Shown here: positions 37,356 to 45,003 of the stretch, one piece after another | Position numbering within the stretch: position 1 is the first letter of the stretch | Layout: each line of letters begins with the position of its first letter | NCBI GenBank assembly: GCA_002839825.1 | Contig: PGYU01000012.1 | Span: 1 to 64,000, forward strand | Origin: Ignavibacteriae bacterium HGW-Ignavibacteriae-1 | GTDB taxonomy: Bacteria; Bacteroidota; Ignavibacteria; Kapaibacteriales; UBA2268 | Reading direction: 5' to 3' | DNA: 64,000 nt | The notes under the pieces: generated by a model | Database searches by the model: none | Seen by the model: only the letters and a program-made list of their open reading frames with translations | Told to the model about the DNA's origin: nothing | Made by a program: the position numbers and the translations under genes

Positions 37356-38294
37356 ATGAAAGTTACAGTTATCGGCGCCGGAAACGTAGGCGCAACAGTT
37401 GCTCAAATCCTTGCAAACAAAGAATTAGCAAACGACATCTACATGGTGGACATTGATGAAGGAATTGCCAAAGGTAAAGCTTTGGATATGTACGAATCAA
37501 TGCCAATTTTGCAATCTGATGCCAGAATTCACGGAACAAGCGATTACGCAGAAACTGCCGGTTCGCATATCGTAATTATGACTGCGGGATTAGCTCGCAA
37601 ACCCGGAATGTCGCGTGATGACTTGTTGGTCAAAAATGCCGCAATCGTCTCGTCATGTGTCAGCCAAGCGGTCAAATACTCACCCGATGCTTATTTTATC
37701 GTAGTTTCAAATCCGCTTGACGTAATGACATACGTTACGCTCCAAGTAACAGGATTGCCTAAGCACAAAGTAATTGGAATGGCCGGAATCTTAGATACAG
37801 CACGTTACCGCTCCTTTATTTCCATGGCTACAGGCTACTCGATGCGCGACATCCAAGCACTATTGCTCGGCGGTCACGGAGATACAATGGTTCCGCTTCC
37901 ACGCTATACAACTGTTGCCGGAATCCCTGTCACAGAGTTGCTATCGAAGGAAAAAATTGACGAAATCGTAAACCGTGCTATCAACGGCGGAATCGAAATC
38001 GTGAACTTCTTGAAGACCGGTTCTGCATATTACGCTCCCGGAACAGCCGCAGTCGAAATGGCAGAAGCAATCATCAAAGACCAAAAGCGCATTTTGCCAT
38101 GTACAGTCTTATTAGACGGCGAATATGGCATTGGCGACGTTTGCGTTGGAGTTCCGATTAAAATTGGCAAAGATGGCATCGAAGAAATCATTCAACTTAA
38201 ATTGACTGCCGACGAGCAAGCAATGTTCACCAAATCAGCCGAACACGTCAAAGCAACAATCAAACAAGCAATGGAACTAATCAGTAATCAATAG
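37356..38294 (+). CDS. mdh: Malate dehydrogenase, LDH-like type
   Basis: The enzyme interconverts malate and oxaloacetate with NAD(H) in the TCA cycle. The 312 residues have the nucleotide-binding motif GAGNVGATVA, with the following acidic MVDIDEG suggesting NAD preference. The substrate loop LARKPGMSRDDLL carries the Arg residues for malate rather than lactate, and the catalytic His is in GGHGDTMVPL. This is the tetrameric, LDH-like MDH common in Bacteroidota and Chlorobi. The ATG at 37356 has GGAG eight bases upstream; an in-frame TTG at 37344 is less likely. A strong terminator follows. Confidence 0.96.
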   Translation: MKVTVIGAGNVGATVAQILANKELANDIYMVDIDEGIAKGKALDMYESMPILQSDARIHGTSDYAETAGSHIVIMTAGLARKPGMSRDDLLVKNAAIVSSCVSQAVKYSPDAYFIVVSNPLDVMTYVTLQVTGLPKHKVIGMAGILDTARYRSFISMATGYSMRDIQALLLGGHGDTMVPLPRYTTVAGIPVTELLSKEKIDEIVNRAINGGIEIVNFLKTGSAYYAPGTAAVEMAEAIIKDQKRILPCTVLLDGEYGIGDVCVGVPIKIGKDGIEEIIQLKLTADEQAMFTKSAEHVKATIKQAMELISNQ

Positions 38295-38318
38295 CTTATA
38301 CAGCATTTTATAATATTA

Positions 38319-38357
38319 GTGCCACCCTGAGCCAGTCCAAGGGTGGCACATTTTTTA
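38319..38357 (+). terminator. Intrinsic terminator of mdh
   Basis: A perfect 10-bp stem pairs 38319-38328 (GTGCCACCCT) with 38340-38349 (AGGGTGGCAC) across an 11-base loop, followed by a run of six T residues. It lies 25 bases after the mdh stop codon. Confidence 0.9.
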
Positions 38358-38358
38358 T

Positions 38359-38433
38359 GGTCATTCTGAGCGCAGCGAAGAATCAAGTTTTCATAAAAGG
38401 CATGGATTCTTCGACTTCGTCTTCAGAATGACC
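38359..38433. repeat. Stem-loop repeat of the TCATTCTGA...GAAGAATC type
   Basis: The outer arms GGTCATTCTGA (38359-38369) and TCAGAATGACC (38423-38433) are perfect inverted copies, and CGAAGAATC (38376-38384) pairs with GATTCTTCG (38405-38413) inside. A related copy lies at 54407-54474, again directly after a terminator. The motif is familiar from intergenic repeats in many bacteria, so I read it as a dispersed palindromic repeat rather than a gene. Confidence 0.75.
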
Positions 38434-38437
38434 AGAT

Positions 38438-38621
38438 GTCTGAACTATGATTTGTATGATTTGAATGAATTCTATGATTACATAGTGTGGTGTTTGAATT
38501 TCATGTCCCGTCAGTTGTTATAATTTACGGATAGGGATAAATCTGTAGTATCGTCGTTATTGTAACAAAGATGATACACTAACTTTGGAACAACTGACGG
38601 GACAGTAATCATAGTTCAGAC
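38438..38621. repeat. Long inverted-repeat element, family 2, copy 1
   Basis: The left end GTCTGAACTATGATT (38438-38452) and the right end AATCATAGTTCAGAC (38607-38621) are perfect 15-bp inverted copies. The interior shares GTGGTGTTTG with the copy at 60121-60230. The other end-matched copies are at 54481-54753 and 60121-60230. This copy carries a separate 101-bp inverted-repeat unit within it. No open reading frame is inside. Confidence 0.8.
38504..38604. repeat. 101-bp unit with perfect 16-bp terminal inverted repeats, nested in a larger repeat
   Basis: TGTCCCGTCAGTTGTT (38504-38519) and AACAACTGACGGGACA (38589-38604) are exact inverted copies that enclose 69 bases. The interior contains partly complementary TAGTATCGTC and GATGATACACTA. 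The unit is MITE-like in size and form. No clear target-site duplication flanks it, and I see no second copy in the window. Confidence 0.7.
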
Positions 38622-38629
38622 TTGGCACC

Positions 38630-39313
38630 TTAGAGGCTATCTTCGTCTTCATCTGATTCGGGCAATAAGCAAGTTCCTTCAAATTCTGTTGTTACAAAAT
38701 CTTCGTCATTTAACCAATATTTGGAAGTAATCAATGTAAAATTAGTTTCATCTTTTTTCATTAATTTCCACAAAACCGCTTCAGCTTCGTTAAATCCTTT
38801 ATCTGTAGTCATTTGCTCTTCAAATAATCTTTTAATGATATTACTGTCGGAAATTCCGTTATTAAAAGATTTTAGAACAATTTCTTTTGTAATTTCATCA
38901 TTATAACCATCTTGAGAAATCATCGAAAAATCTACAATTGTTGCTTTTGTATTTGGAAATTTACCATTGAAAGCTTTGTACAATAATTGGTTGATACTGA
39001 ATAAATCATACTGCAAATCTATTTCAGGATATTCTTCGGATACTTTGTCAAGTAACATATCATTCGAAATTTGAGCTATTTGACCTTCATTCAATTTTTC
39101 GGAAAGTTTGTAGCTCAAAACAATTTCGGCAGCTTTATTAGGTTCAAAATCGGTAATCGCCATGTTTAGCATTTCTCTTAAATTTTCTGGATTTATAGTA
39201 TTTGCTTCAGGAAAATTCAATCGCTCTAACAAGTTGATGTAGTCTTGATTCTGCCAATAGTTGGCAATTTCTTCGACTGTTGTAACGCTATTTATTTTAA
39301 TATTAAATTTCAT
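38630..39313 (-). CDS. Hypothetical protein inside a repeat-rich island
   Basis: I do not recognise this 227-residue protein. It has no signal peptide, no transmembrane helix and no cysteine-rich or nucleotide-binding motif. It is mostly alpha-helical by composition (NPENLREMLNMAITDFEPNKAAEIVLSYKLSEKL is a typical helical stretch only in its parts NLREMLNMAI and AAEIVLSYKL) and ends in a very acidic tail, PESDEDEDSL. It is likely a soluble cytoplasmic protein. It stands alone with repeats on both sides, in a stretch of lower GC than mdh or rpsA. This suggests a strain-variable gene, possibly acquired. Confidence 0.65.
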   Translation of the reverse strand: MKFNIKINSVTTVEEIANYWQNQDYINLLERLNFPEANTINPENLREMLNMAITDFEPNKAAEIVLSYKLSEKLNEGQIAQISNDMLLDKVSEEYPEIDLQYDLFSINQLLYKAFNGKFPNTKATIVDFSMISQDGYNDEITKEIVLKSFNNGISDSNIIKRLFEEQMTTDKGFNEAEAVLWKLMKKDETNFTLITSKYWLNDEDFVTTEFEGTCLLPESDEDEDSL

Positions 39314-39655
39314 TTTTATTCTTTTTGCCTACTCTTTTAGCTTTTCGGATTTCTCTCCTTTGAAATGTGTGGTCATTAAGTTTAGTTGGTAGTCGTCTCG
39401 TACTACCATTGTTTATAACAACTTTATACACGCAGCGAATCGTGTATTATTTTCTTAAGCAACGACGAGGGCAGGGGAGAGTTGCCTTTATCTCATAAAG
39501 TAGCCTTGTTTTTAAAACATTGTATCGTAGAGAAATATTTAAAAAACGCTACCAGAAAAAAAATAAAAATCATAGTTAAAACAAGAAACCTTCCGAAGGT
39601 TTCGAACATTCGGAAGGTTAGGAATTCAAGTCATAATAATCATAGTTCCGACAGG
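39314..39655. other. Intergenic stretch with hairpins and repeats
   Basis: The 342 bases contain a GGTAGT/ACTACC hairpin near 39390-39410, an ACACG/CGTGT hairpin near 39430-39450, a family 1 repeat at 39585-39619 and a degenerate family 2 right end (AATCATAGTTCCGAC) near 39640. I looked for transposase fragments and found no translated sequence that I recognise. Confidence 0.6.
39585..39619. repeat. Family 1 palindromic repeat, copy 1
   Basis: The repeat contains GAAACCTTCCGAAGGTTTC, itself a near-perfect palindrome, followed by a second half-copy GAACATTCGGAAGGTT. Matching copies are at 41961-41995 and 54668-54702. Copies 1 and 3 lie just downstream of T9SS genes and copy 2 lies upstream of one. 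Confidence 0.85.
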
Positions 39656-41812
39656 CTACATTTTCACAAACATCTGCGTCCTGTTACCAATACGAACATA
39701 ATACAGACCACGAGGCAAATGCGAAACATCAATTCTAAAATTGCCGCTCCCTGAGCCTGTCGAAGGGAGAGCGGTCGGGGCGGTCATCACACATTCACCC
39801 AAAGTATTGAAAATTTTGATTTCAGCACCTTCATCAACCCTACGGTTAACCGTAGGGTTGACATCTACGGCTATTTCAATATATTCCGTTGCCGGGTTGG
39901 GGAAGATTGCAAAAGTATTTAAAATTGGATTTCTAAGGTTTACAGAAGTTGTATTCAAATTTAATTCATACAGTCCATAAAAATAACCGGCAAAAATCGA
40001 ATTGCGGGATTTATTATATGTCAAAGACCAAATCGTTAAACCATTTTGCGGTGCAGGAAATGATTCATAAGAAGTATTGATTTTCGAATCACTTATAATA
40101 TACCAACTTGAATCAGCAGCCAAAATAACGTCATCCATCATGCTGCTTGATTCATTGTCTATCACAATCATCTTTTTGATTATGATTGGTAAAGTAATCT
40201 CGGAGACTGTCAAACCATTGTTATCGGATTTATAAATTGATGTATAATCGTTATTATGATAACCCACAAAAATATCACCTACACTATTCGTAACAATATC
40301 AAAAGGAGCTCTTTTGGGGAATGATGTTTCATCCCAAGTATGTGTAATTGCATTCTTGATAAAAACACCTTTGCTCGTCCCGGCTATCATTTGTTCATCA
40401 TGATTTTTTTTCAATATTCTAATATCATGATTGGAAATATTCGAATTTTCATTATTCCAAGTTGTGCCATCATCCGTACTAAAAAAAATACCTTTAACAT
40501 TGCTGCTAAGACCTGCTCCTGCAAAAATAGTATCTTGTTTTTCAGTATATGTATAAGGTCTAAAATTATAAATATTGTATAATTTCTCCCATGTTTTCCC
40601 ATAATCACTGCTTCTATAAAAATCGTCACTATAAATACTAATGAATAGTGAACCATTTTTAGTGTAATAAATTGACATTACATTACCTGCAATTGGAGTA
40701 GCAAATCTAATCGGTTTGCTTGAGACTTCTTCATCTTTAAGCTCATAAACCGAACCATCATAATTGCCAATAAATAACCTGTCGTTATAGTTAAATAACT
40801 GAGTAACAATCTTAGTTCCAACATTAGTATTTGGATATAGCCAATTTAGACCACCATCTTGACTAATGAATATTCCCGAAGCATAGTCACCAACATAAAG
40901 ATTTCCCTTATTATCAAAACTCAATGCATAAACTGTTCTACACGGAAAGTTATTGCTATAATTTACCCACTTATTATTTTCAATATCAAATTTTTGCAAA
41001 ACACTGCCGTATGTTCCGAGTACAACATCTCCACTAATTGGATCTTGAGCATAGCATTTTCCTTTTGGCTTATAATTTGATTCTAAACCATTCATTCTGC
41101 TTTCCCAAGTAATACCATTATCAGATGAAAAGTAAATTGCATTCCATGTTGAAACCCATAAGTTATCGCTATTATCTACAAAAATCACTCTTGCATTCTT
41201 ATCATATAAGGTTTCTTGCGTGAAATCAAAAAAGGACTCACCATTGTCTGTGGATTTCCATATTCCATTTTCATTTGGCAATATAAAAATATCACCATTT
41301 GAAGTTTTTGCGATATCAAAAATATATAAAAACCCTTCAACTAAATGCTCCCAAGTCTCGCCGCCATCCTTTGATAACAAAAAATCAGTACTACCAACTA
41401 CGATAAAATTACCATTATTGGCTTCAATCATCTTTTCTAAGGACTTGAATCCTTCGCCTTTCAGAACCCAAGTTTCACCTAAATCACTTGATTTATATAT
41501 CTTGCTTTCATCAATAATTGCCCAAATATTATTATTTCTGTCTTTTAGAAGGAATGAGCAAACTGTATTTTTTAAAAAGGCGTTGTCAATTTGATTCCAT
41601 GTCAAACCTCCATCTGTACTTTTTATTATTCCGGATTTCTTATTTGAGGTTTTTAACCAAGGATCAGTTCCTGCAAAGATTAAATTTTCATCATATGAAA
41701 GAATACTTTTTATCATCATACCATTTGGGTTTGTGTGGTATTTCCAATCTAATGAATAGCTATTTGCAACTGTCATTAACAAAAATAGTAACAACATCTT
41801 TTTCATAATCAC
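39656..41812 (-). CDS. Secreted BNR/Asp-box beta-propeller protein with T9SS sorting domain
   Basis: The 718-residue protein has a signal peptide (MKKMLLLFLLMTVANS). It contains many sialidase-type Asp-box repeats of the form S-x-D-x-G-x-T-W (STDGGLTWN, SSDLGETW, SKDGGETW, SSDNGITW, SSDYGKTW, STDDGTTWN), as in VPS10/Ycf48-like beta-propellers. The last 85 residues are a T9SS type A sorting domain (FPNPATEYIEIAV to MFVKM). That domain's DNA is almost identical to the sorting domains of the genes at 54757 and 57648 and contains an in-frame 28-bp palindrome (39834-39861) and a second hairpin (39744-39774). A binding or scaffold role at the cell surface is likely. No catalytic residues of sialidases are seen. 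Confidence 0.88.
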   Translation of the reverse strand: MIMKKMLLLFLLMTVANSYSLDWKYHTNPNGMMIKSILSYDENLIFAGTDPWLKTSNKKSGIIKSTDGGLTWNQIDNAFLKNTVCSFLLKDRNNNIWAIIDESKIYKSSDLGETWVLKGEGFKSLEKMIEANNGNFIVVGSTDFLLSKDGGETWEHLVEGFLYIFDIAKTSNGDIFILPNENGIWKSTDNGESFFDFTQETLYDKNARVIFVDNSDNLWVSTWNAIYFSSDNGITWESRMNGLESNYKPKGKCYAQDPISGDVVLGTYGSVLQKFDIENNKWVNYSNNFPCRTVYALSFDNKGNLYVGDYASGIFISQDGGLNWLYPNTNVGTKIVTQLFNYNDRLFIGNYDGSVYELKDEEVSSKPIRFATPIAGNVMSIYYTKNGSLFISIYSDDFYRSSDYGKTWEKLYNIYNFRPYTYTEKQDTIFAGAGLSSNVKGIFFSTDDGTTWNNENSNISNHDIRILKKNHDEQMIAGTSKGVFIKNAITHTWDETSFPKRAPFDIVTNSVGDIFVGYHNNDYTSIYKSDNNGLTVSEITLPIIIKKMIVIDNESSSMMDDVILAADSSWYIISDSKINTSYESFPAPQNGLTIWSLTYNKSRNSIFAGYFYGLYELNLNTTSVNLRNPILNTFAIFPNPATEYIEIAVDVNPTVNRRVDEGAEIKIFNTLGECVMTAPTALPSTGSGSGNFRIDVSHLPRGLYYVRIGNRTQMFVKM
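39744..39774. repeat. Hairpin inside a T9SS sorting domain (CCCTGAGCCTGTCGAAGGG type)
   Basis: CCGCTCCCT pairs with AGGGAGAGCGG (two-base bulge) around the core GAGCCTGTCGA. In the protein it encodes the linker ALPSTGSGSG between GECVMT and the RIDVSHLPRG motif. At the same position the two sister genes carry a different palindrome. Confidence 0.75.
39834..39861. repeat. 28-bp perfect palindrome translated in frame, copy 1
   Basis: TCAACCCTACGGTT followed by its exact inverted copy AACCGTAGGGTTGA forms a 28-bp perfect palindrome in coding DNA. On the minus strand it encodes the residues around NPTVNRRVDE, between the first and second strands of the T9SS sorting domain. One-mismatch copies are at 54919-54948 and 57813-57842. 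Confidence 0.9.
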
Positions 41813-41960
41813 TCCTACTAAAAGTTGATAAAAAAATCAAAATCTTCCAAAAAAAAAATGATTTCAAAATAAGATCCCTATAATTAGTAATAACAAGTGA
41901 AAAGTCATTTTGTCACACCTGTATCAAAAAAAAGTTGAAAAATTGCTACAAAGACGAGAC

Positions 41961-41995
41961 GAAACCTTCCGAAGGTTTCGAACCTTCGGAAAGTT
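41961..41995. repeat. Family 1 palindromic repeat, copy 2
   Basis: GAAACCTTCCGAAGGTTTC is followed by GAACCTTCGGAAAGTT; it differs from copy 3 by one base. The preceding ACAAAGACGAGAC resembles the ACAAAGATTAGAC in front of copy 3, so the repeat unit extends to its left. Confidence 0.85.
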
Positions 41996-42027
41996 AGGAA
42001 TGTGTATTCCTCAAAATATTCCAAACC

Positions 42028-42050
42028 CACGAATAAATTCATTGGCTATG
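42028..42050. repeat. Family 3 repeat, copy 1
   Basis: This 23-bp word (CACGAATAAATTCAT followed by one variable base and GGCTATG) recurs at 42178-42200 and 60323-60345. It lies next to other dispersed repeats each time. No function is evident. Confidence 0.75.
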
Positions 42051-42069
42051 TTTCGGATAGAACAGCGTT

Positions 42070-42150
42070 ATTCATCCGATGACTTGAACTATTCAGATTT
42101 TTGAATTTATTAAAGCTGTAGGACATATAAGTGGGAGTCATCGGATGAAT
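42070..42150. repeat. 81-bp unit with perfect 15-bp inverted ends
   Basis: ATTCATCCGATGACT (42070-42084) and AGTCATCGGATGAAT (42136-42150) are exact inverted copies enclosing 51 bases. It sits between two family 3 repeats. A small MITE-like or hairpin repeat is the likely nature. No other copy is in the window. Confidence 0.7.
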
Positions 42151-42177
42151 TAATCAATAACATCTAATTTCATTCCC

Positions 42178-42200
42178 CACGAATAAATTCATGGGCTATG
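42178..42200. repeat. Family 3 repeat, copy 2
   Basis: The word CACGAATAAATTCATGGGC with TATG following differs by one base from the copy at 42028-42050 and starts 150 bp after it. Confidence 0.75.
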
Positions 42201-42270
42201 TATTTCTTTCTCCCTCTCCTTCGGAGAGGGTCGGGGTGAGGTTCTTCAAGCATTTTTGTCTAGTTCTACT

Positions 42271-42450
42271 CTTTGCGTCCTTTGCGTCTTCTTAGCGCCC
42301 TTTGCGGTTAAATGTATTAGTTTTGATTTTAATCCTGTCCATCACGAAATCTTGATAATCCTGTTCAAATTACTTTGCGGTTAAATAATATTAGTTCGTC
42401 CTAAAATTATTTCGTAACACCCCCTAACCCCCTCTTGAAAGAGGTGGGAT
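42271..42450. repeat. Composite dispersed repeat, copy 1
   Basis: It contains CTTTGCGTCCTTTGCGT, then CTTTGCGGTTAAAT twice, then TTAGTTCGTCCTAAAA and a C-rich end CACCCCCTAACCCCCTCTTG. The same parts in the same order are at 60367-60472, where the second CTTTGCGG unit and about 70 bases are missing. I see no coding potential. Confidence 0.75.
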
Positions 42451-42463
42451 AAAACATTTTACC

Positions 42464-42499
42464 ACAAAATAAAAGAGGCTGCCCATATGGACAGCCTCT
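42464..42499 (-). terminator. Intrinsic terminator of rpsA
   Basis: AGAGGCTG (42474-42481) pairs with CAGCCTCT (42492-42499), with more pairing inside after one mismatch. On the minus strand the hairpin is followed by TTTTATTTT. It lies 25 bases beyond the rpsA stop codon. Confidence 0.9.
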
Positions 42500-42523
42500 G
42501 TATAAATTTAATTCTGAAGTGAA

Positions 42524-44737
42524 TTATGGTTTTGGTTCTTCTTCTTCAGTTGTTTCTTCGTTTTCGGCAGGAGTTTCTTCCACTTCGGGGTCTTCTACCG
42601 GAACTTCGATTACAGGCTCTTCTTCGGGCACTTCAATCACTGGTTCGTCTTCAGCCGGAACTTCGACTTCGGGTTCTGCCGGTAGTGGCTCAACGATTTC
42701 TTCCGGAGCTTCTTCTGTAACTGGTTCGGTAGCTTCAGCATCTGGTGCTTCTGCAACTTCTTCTTTAACTTTTTCAGCTTTAGGAGCTTTAGGAGCTTTG
42801 GCTACAGGTGCTGCCGGAGCATCATCTTCGAAAGAATCTGAACCTTTGAATTGTTCTTCGATTTTTTGCTTCAACAGCTTATAATCGGGATTGTATTCTT
42901 CGTTGAAGATGTCTGCTTGTGAGCTGTCATAAGTGATTTCGACCGCTAAGTTATCAGCATTCGGTACCGGGTGAGCGGTGTTGTAATCATCAATCAAAGT
43001 TTGGTCTTTGCCACGAAGTGCTTCGACAACCGATAATACGATTTTCTTCGCATCTTTGTCAAATTCAACGACTTTCAATGGCAACAAATCGCCAATTTTG
43101 AAGTATTCACTGATGTTTTTGACCGGTGCAAACGATAATTGTGATACGGGAACGAAACCGTCAACTCCGTCTGGAAGTTCGACGATGACGCCTTTTTCGA
43201 TAATGCGTTCAATCTTAGCTTCGGTTTCAGCAGTAATCTTGTATTTATCCTCAAAGAAGTCCCAAGGATTGTCATTGATCTGCTTATGTCCGAGTGCGAT
43301 ACGACGTTGGTCGGGGTCAATACTCAATACGATAACATCGAGGCGGTCGCCTTTTTTGACGAATTCCCCGGGATGTCTGATCTTCTTAGTCCAAGACAAG
43401 TCGCTAATATGCACCAAACCATCAACGCCCGGTTCGAGTTCGACAAATACGCCAAAGTTGGTCAAATTGCGAACGATACCGATATGTTTTGATTCAACGG
43501 GATATTTTTTCATCAAATCTTCCCATGGGTCCGGCTCTAATTGTTTCATTCCGAGAGCTAATTTCTTGTTGTCTTTGTCAATATTCAATACAATTGCATC
43601 GAGAACTTGTCCCATAGACACGATTTGCGATGGATGCTTGACATGTTGAGTCCAAGACATTTCGCTAATGTGAATCAGACCTTCGACGCCTTTTTCAATT
43701 TCAATAAATGCACCGTAATCAGTCAAGCTGACCACTTTGCCTGTAACTTTTGTACTTTTTTCGTATTTTTCGCCGATAGTATCCCATGGATGAGGAGTAA
43801 GTTGTTTCATGCCGAGTGAAATACGTTTTTTGTCACCGTCGAAATCAAGAACAACAACTTTCACAGTTGAGTCTAGACTAACGATTTCTGAAGGATGAGT
43901 AACTCTACCCCATGATAAGTCAGTAATGTGAACGAGCCCGTCAACACCGCCAAGGTCAACAAACACACCGAAGTCGGAAATTGCTTTCACGATACCTTCG
44001 AGTACGAGACCTTTTTCGAGTCTTGCCATGATTTCATGTCTTTGTTCGGATAGTTGTTCTTCGAGGAGTACTTTGTGCGAAACAACAACGTTTTCGCTTG
44101 GATGATTGACTTTTACTACGCGGACATCAATAGTCTTTGTAACCCAACCATCGAAATCGCGAACGGGACGAACGTCAATTTGCGAACCGGGCAAAAATGC
44201 TTCGATACCGAGCAAATCAACAACCATACCGCCTTTGATTCTTCTCAGAATCTTGACTTTTACGATTTCTTGTTTGTCAAATAATGAAATAATATCATCC
44301 CAAATTCTCATGAAATCTGCACGACGACGTGATAGAACAAGTCTGCCCGTAGGGTCTTCCATTTTGTCTATGTAAACGTCAATTTCGTCGCCAATTTGGT
44401 AAGTTTCGGCATTAAGTAATTCTGCACGCGGAACAACGCCTAAAGATTTGAACCCGATGTCAACAAAAACTTCATCTTTCGACAATTGGACTATCTTACC
44501 TTTGACCAATTCATCTTCTTTGATTGTCTGAATCTTTGTGTCGAATAAATTCGTAAAGTCGTCATCGCTTAGTTCGAGCGATTCAAATCCATTTTCAAGT
44601 AAATTTACGACTTCGTCGTAACTTGAGCGAGATTGGGGTTTTGCTTTTGTTGCTTCCATTAGCTTAGCAGATGAATCAAGTTTAACTTGTTCGGTTGCAA
44701 CCATTGAATCATGGTTGATATCAGTATTATCTGACAT
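42524..44737 (-). CDS. rpsA: 30S ribosomal protein S1 with long acidic C-terminal tail
   Basis: S1 binds mRNA and helps load it on the 30S subunit. The 737 residues are longer than E. coli S1 (557). About 80 N-terminal residues precede six S1/OB repeats; the best are GIVKAISDFGVFVDLGGVDG with LVHITDLSW, GKVVSLTDYGAFIEIEKGVE and GIVRNLTNFGVFVELEPGVD. The last 110 or so residues are an Ala/Lys then Glu/Pro/Val-rich tail with imperfect repeats (EPVIEVPEEEPVIEVPVED), probably disordered. Such acidic tails are known in some Bacteroidota S1 proteins. The gene is transcribed alone, ends at a good terminator and starts 266 bp from the divergent metal-uptake operon. Confidence 0.95.
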   Translation of the reverse strand: MSDNTDINHDSMVATEQVKLDSSAKLMEATKAKPQSRSSYDEVVNLLENGFESLELSDDDFTNLFDTKIQTIKEDELVKGKIVQLSKDEVFVDIGFKSLGVVPRAELLNAETYQIGDEIDVYIDKMEDPTGRLVLSRRRADFMRIWDDIISLFDKQEIVKVKILRRIKGGMVVDLLGIEAFLPGSQIDVRPVRDFDGWVTKTIDVRVVKVNHPSENVVVSHKVLLEEQLSEQRHEIMARLEKGLVLEGIVKAISDFGVFVDLGGVDGLVHITDLSWGRVTHPSEIVSLDSTVKVVVLDFDGDKKRISLGMKQLTPHPWDTIGEKYEKSTKVTGKVVSLTDYGAFIEIEKGVEGLIHISEMSWTQHVKHPSQIVSMGQVLDAIVLNIDKDNKKLALGMKQLEPDPWEDLMKKYPVESKHIGIVRNLTNFGVFVELEPGVDGLVHISDLSWTKKIRHPGEFVKKGDRLDVIVLSIDPDQRRIALGHKQINDNPWDFFEDKYKITAETEAKIERIIEKGVIVELPDGVDGFVPVSQLSFAPVKNISEYFKIGDLLPLKVVEFDKDAKKIVLSVVEALRGKDQTLIDDYNTAHPVPNADNLAVEITYDSSQADIFNEEYNPDYKLLKQKIEEQFKGSDSFEDDAPAAPVAKAPKAPKAEKVKEEVAEAPDAEATEPVTEEAPEEIVEPLPAEPEVEVPAEDEPVIEVPEEEPVIEVPVEDPEVEETPAENEETTEEEEPKP

Positions 44738-45003
44738 TAAAATCCTCCAAAAAAAAATACAATTTAGTTTTACAAAAGATGTAATTATTCCACATCTACA
44801 ATTATTATTTTCACTCTTTGGTGTATAGAGTTTTGCAAAGTAATATTATTTTGCAAACTGACCAAATTATTTTTACATAACTTATATTTTTTATTGAAAC
44901 TTATATAAAAACCTCGAAATATTTAGGTAAAAATAAAAATAAATTTAGCCCGAAAATTGAAAGTTAATCGTTAATACCATTTTGTTATATATATGGAGTA
45001 AAA
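44738..45003. promoter_or_regulatory. Divergent promoter region between rpsA and the metal ABC operon
   Basis: This AT-rich 266-bp gap must hold the promoters of rpsA (leftward) and the binding-protein gene (rightward). A TGGAG ribosome site sits six to ten bases before the ATG at 45004, and AAAATCCTCC on the minus side gives rpsA a GGAGG site. I searched for a Zur- or Fur-type palindrome and for a DtxR-type box and found no convincing one. Confidence 0.5.

Larger units (their letters stand above)
38295..38629. other. Intergenic repeat-rich stretch after mdh
   Basis: These 335 bases hold, in order, the mdh terminator, a stem-loop at 38359-38433 and a long inverted-repeat element at 38438-38621 that contains a second inverted repeat. 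I see no coding region or RNA gene. Related elements recur near 54.4-54.8 and 60.1-60.2 kb. Confidence 0.8.
41813..42523. other. 711-bp intergenic stretch with several repeat families
   Basis: No gene is visible. In order it holds a family 1 repeat (41961-41995), a family 3 repeat (42028-42050), a 15-bp inverted repeat (42070-42084 with 42136-42150), a second family 3 copy (42178-42200), a CCCTCTCC/GGAGAGGG hairpin (42212-42230), a composite repeat (42271-42450) and the rpsA terminator. Much of this recurs at 60.3-60.5 kb. Confidence 0.85.

Noticed and set aside
39314-39480. Possible insertion-sequence remnant with GGTAGT/ACTACC and ACACG/CGTGT hairpins
   Set aside because: No frame gives a recognisable transposase fragment and no terminal inverted repeats or target duplication are visible.
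42519-42884. Plus-strand open frame rich in Ser/Gly/Thr, looking like a low-complexity surface protein
   Set aside because: It is the antisense shadow of the acidic repeat tail of ribosomal protein S1, which has full family support on the other strand.
44738-45003. Zur, Fur or DtxR operator in front of the metal uptake operon
   Set aside because: AT-rich half-matches exist, but no palindrome of adequate length and symmetry was seen.
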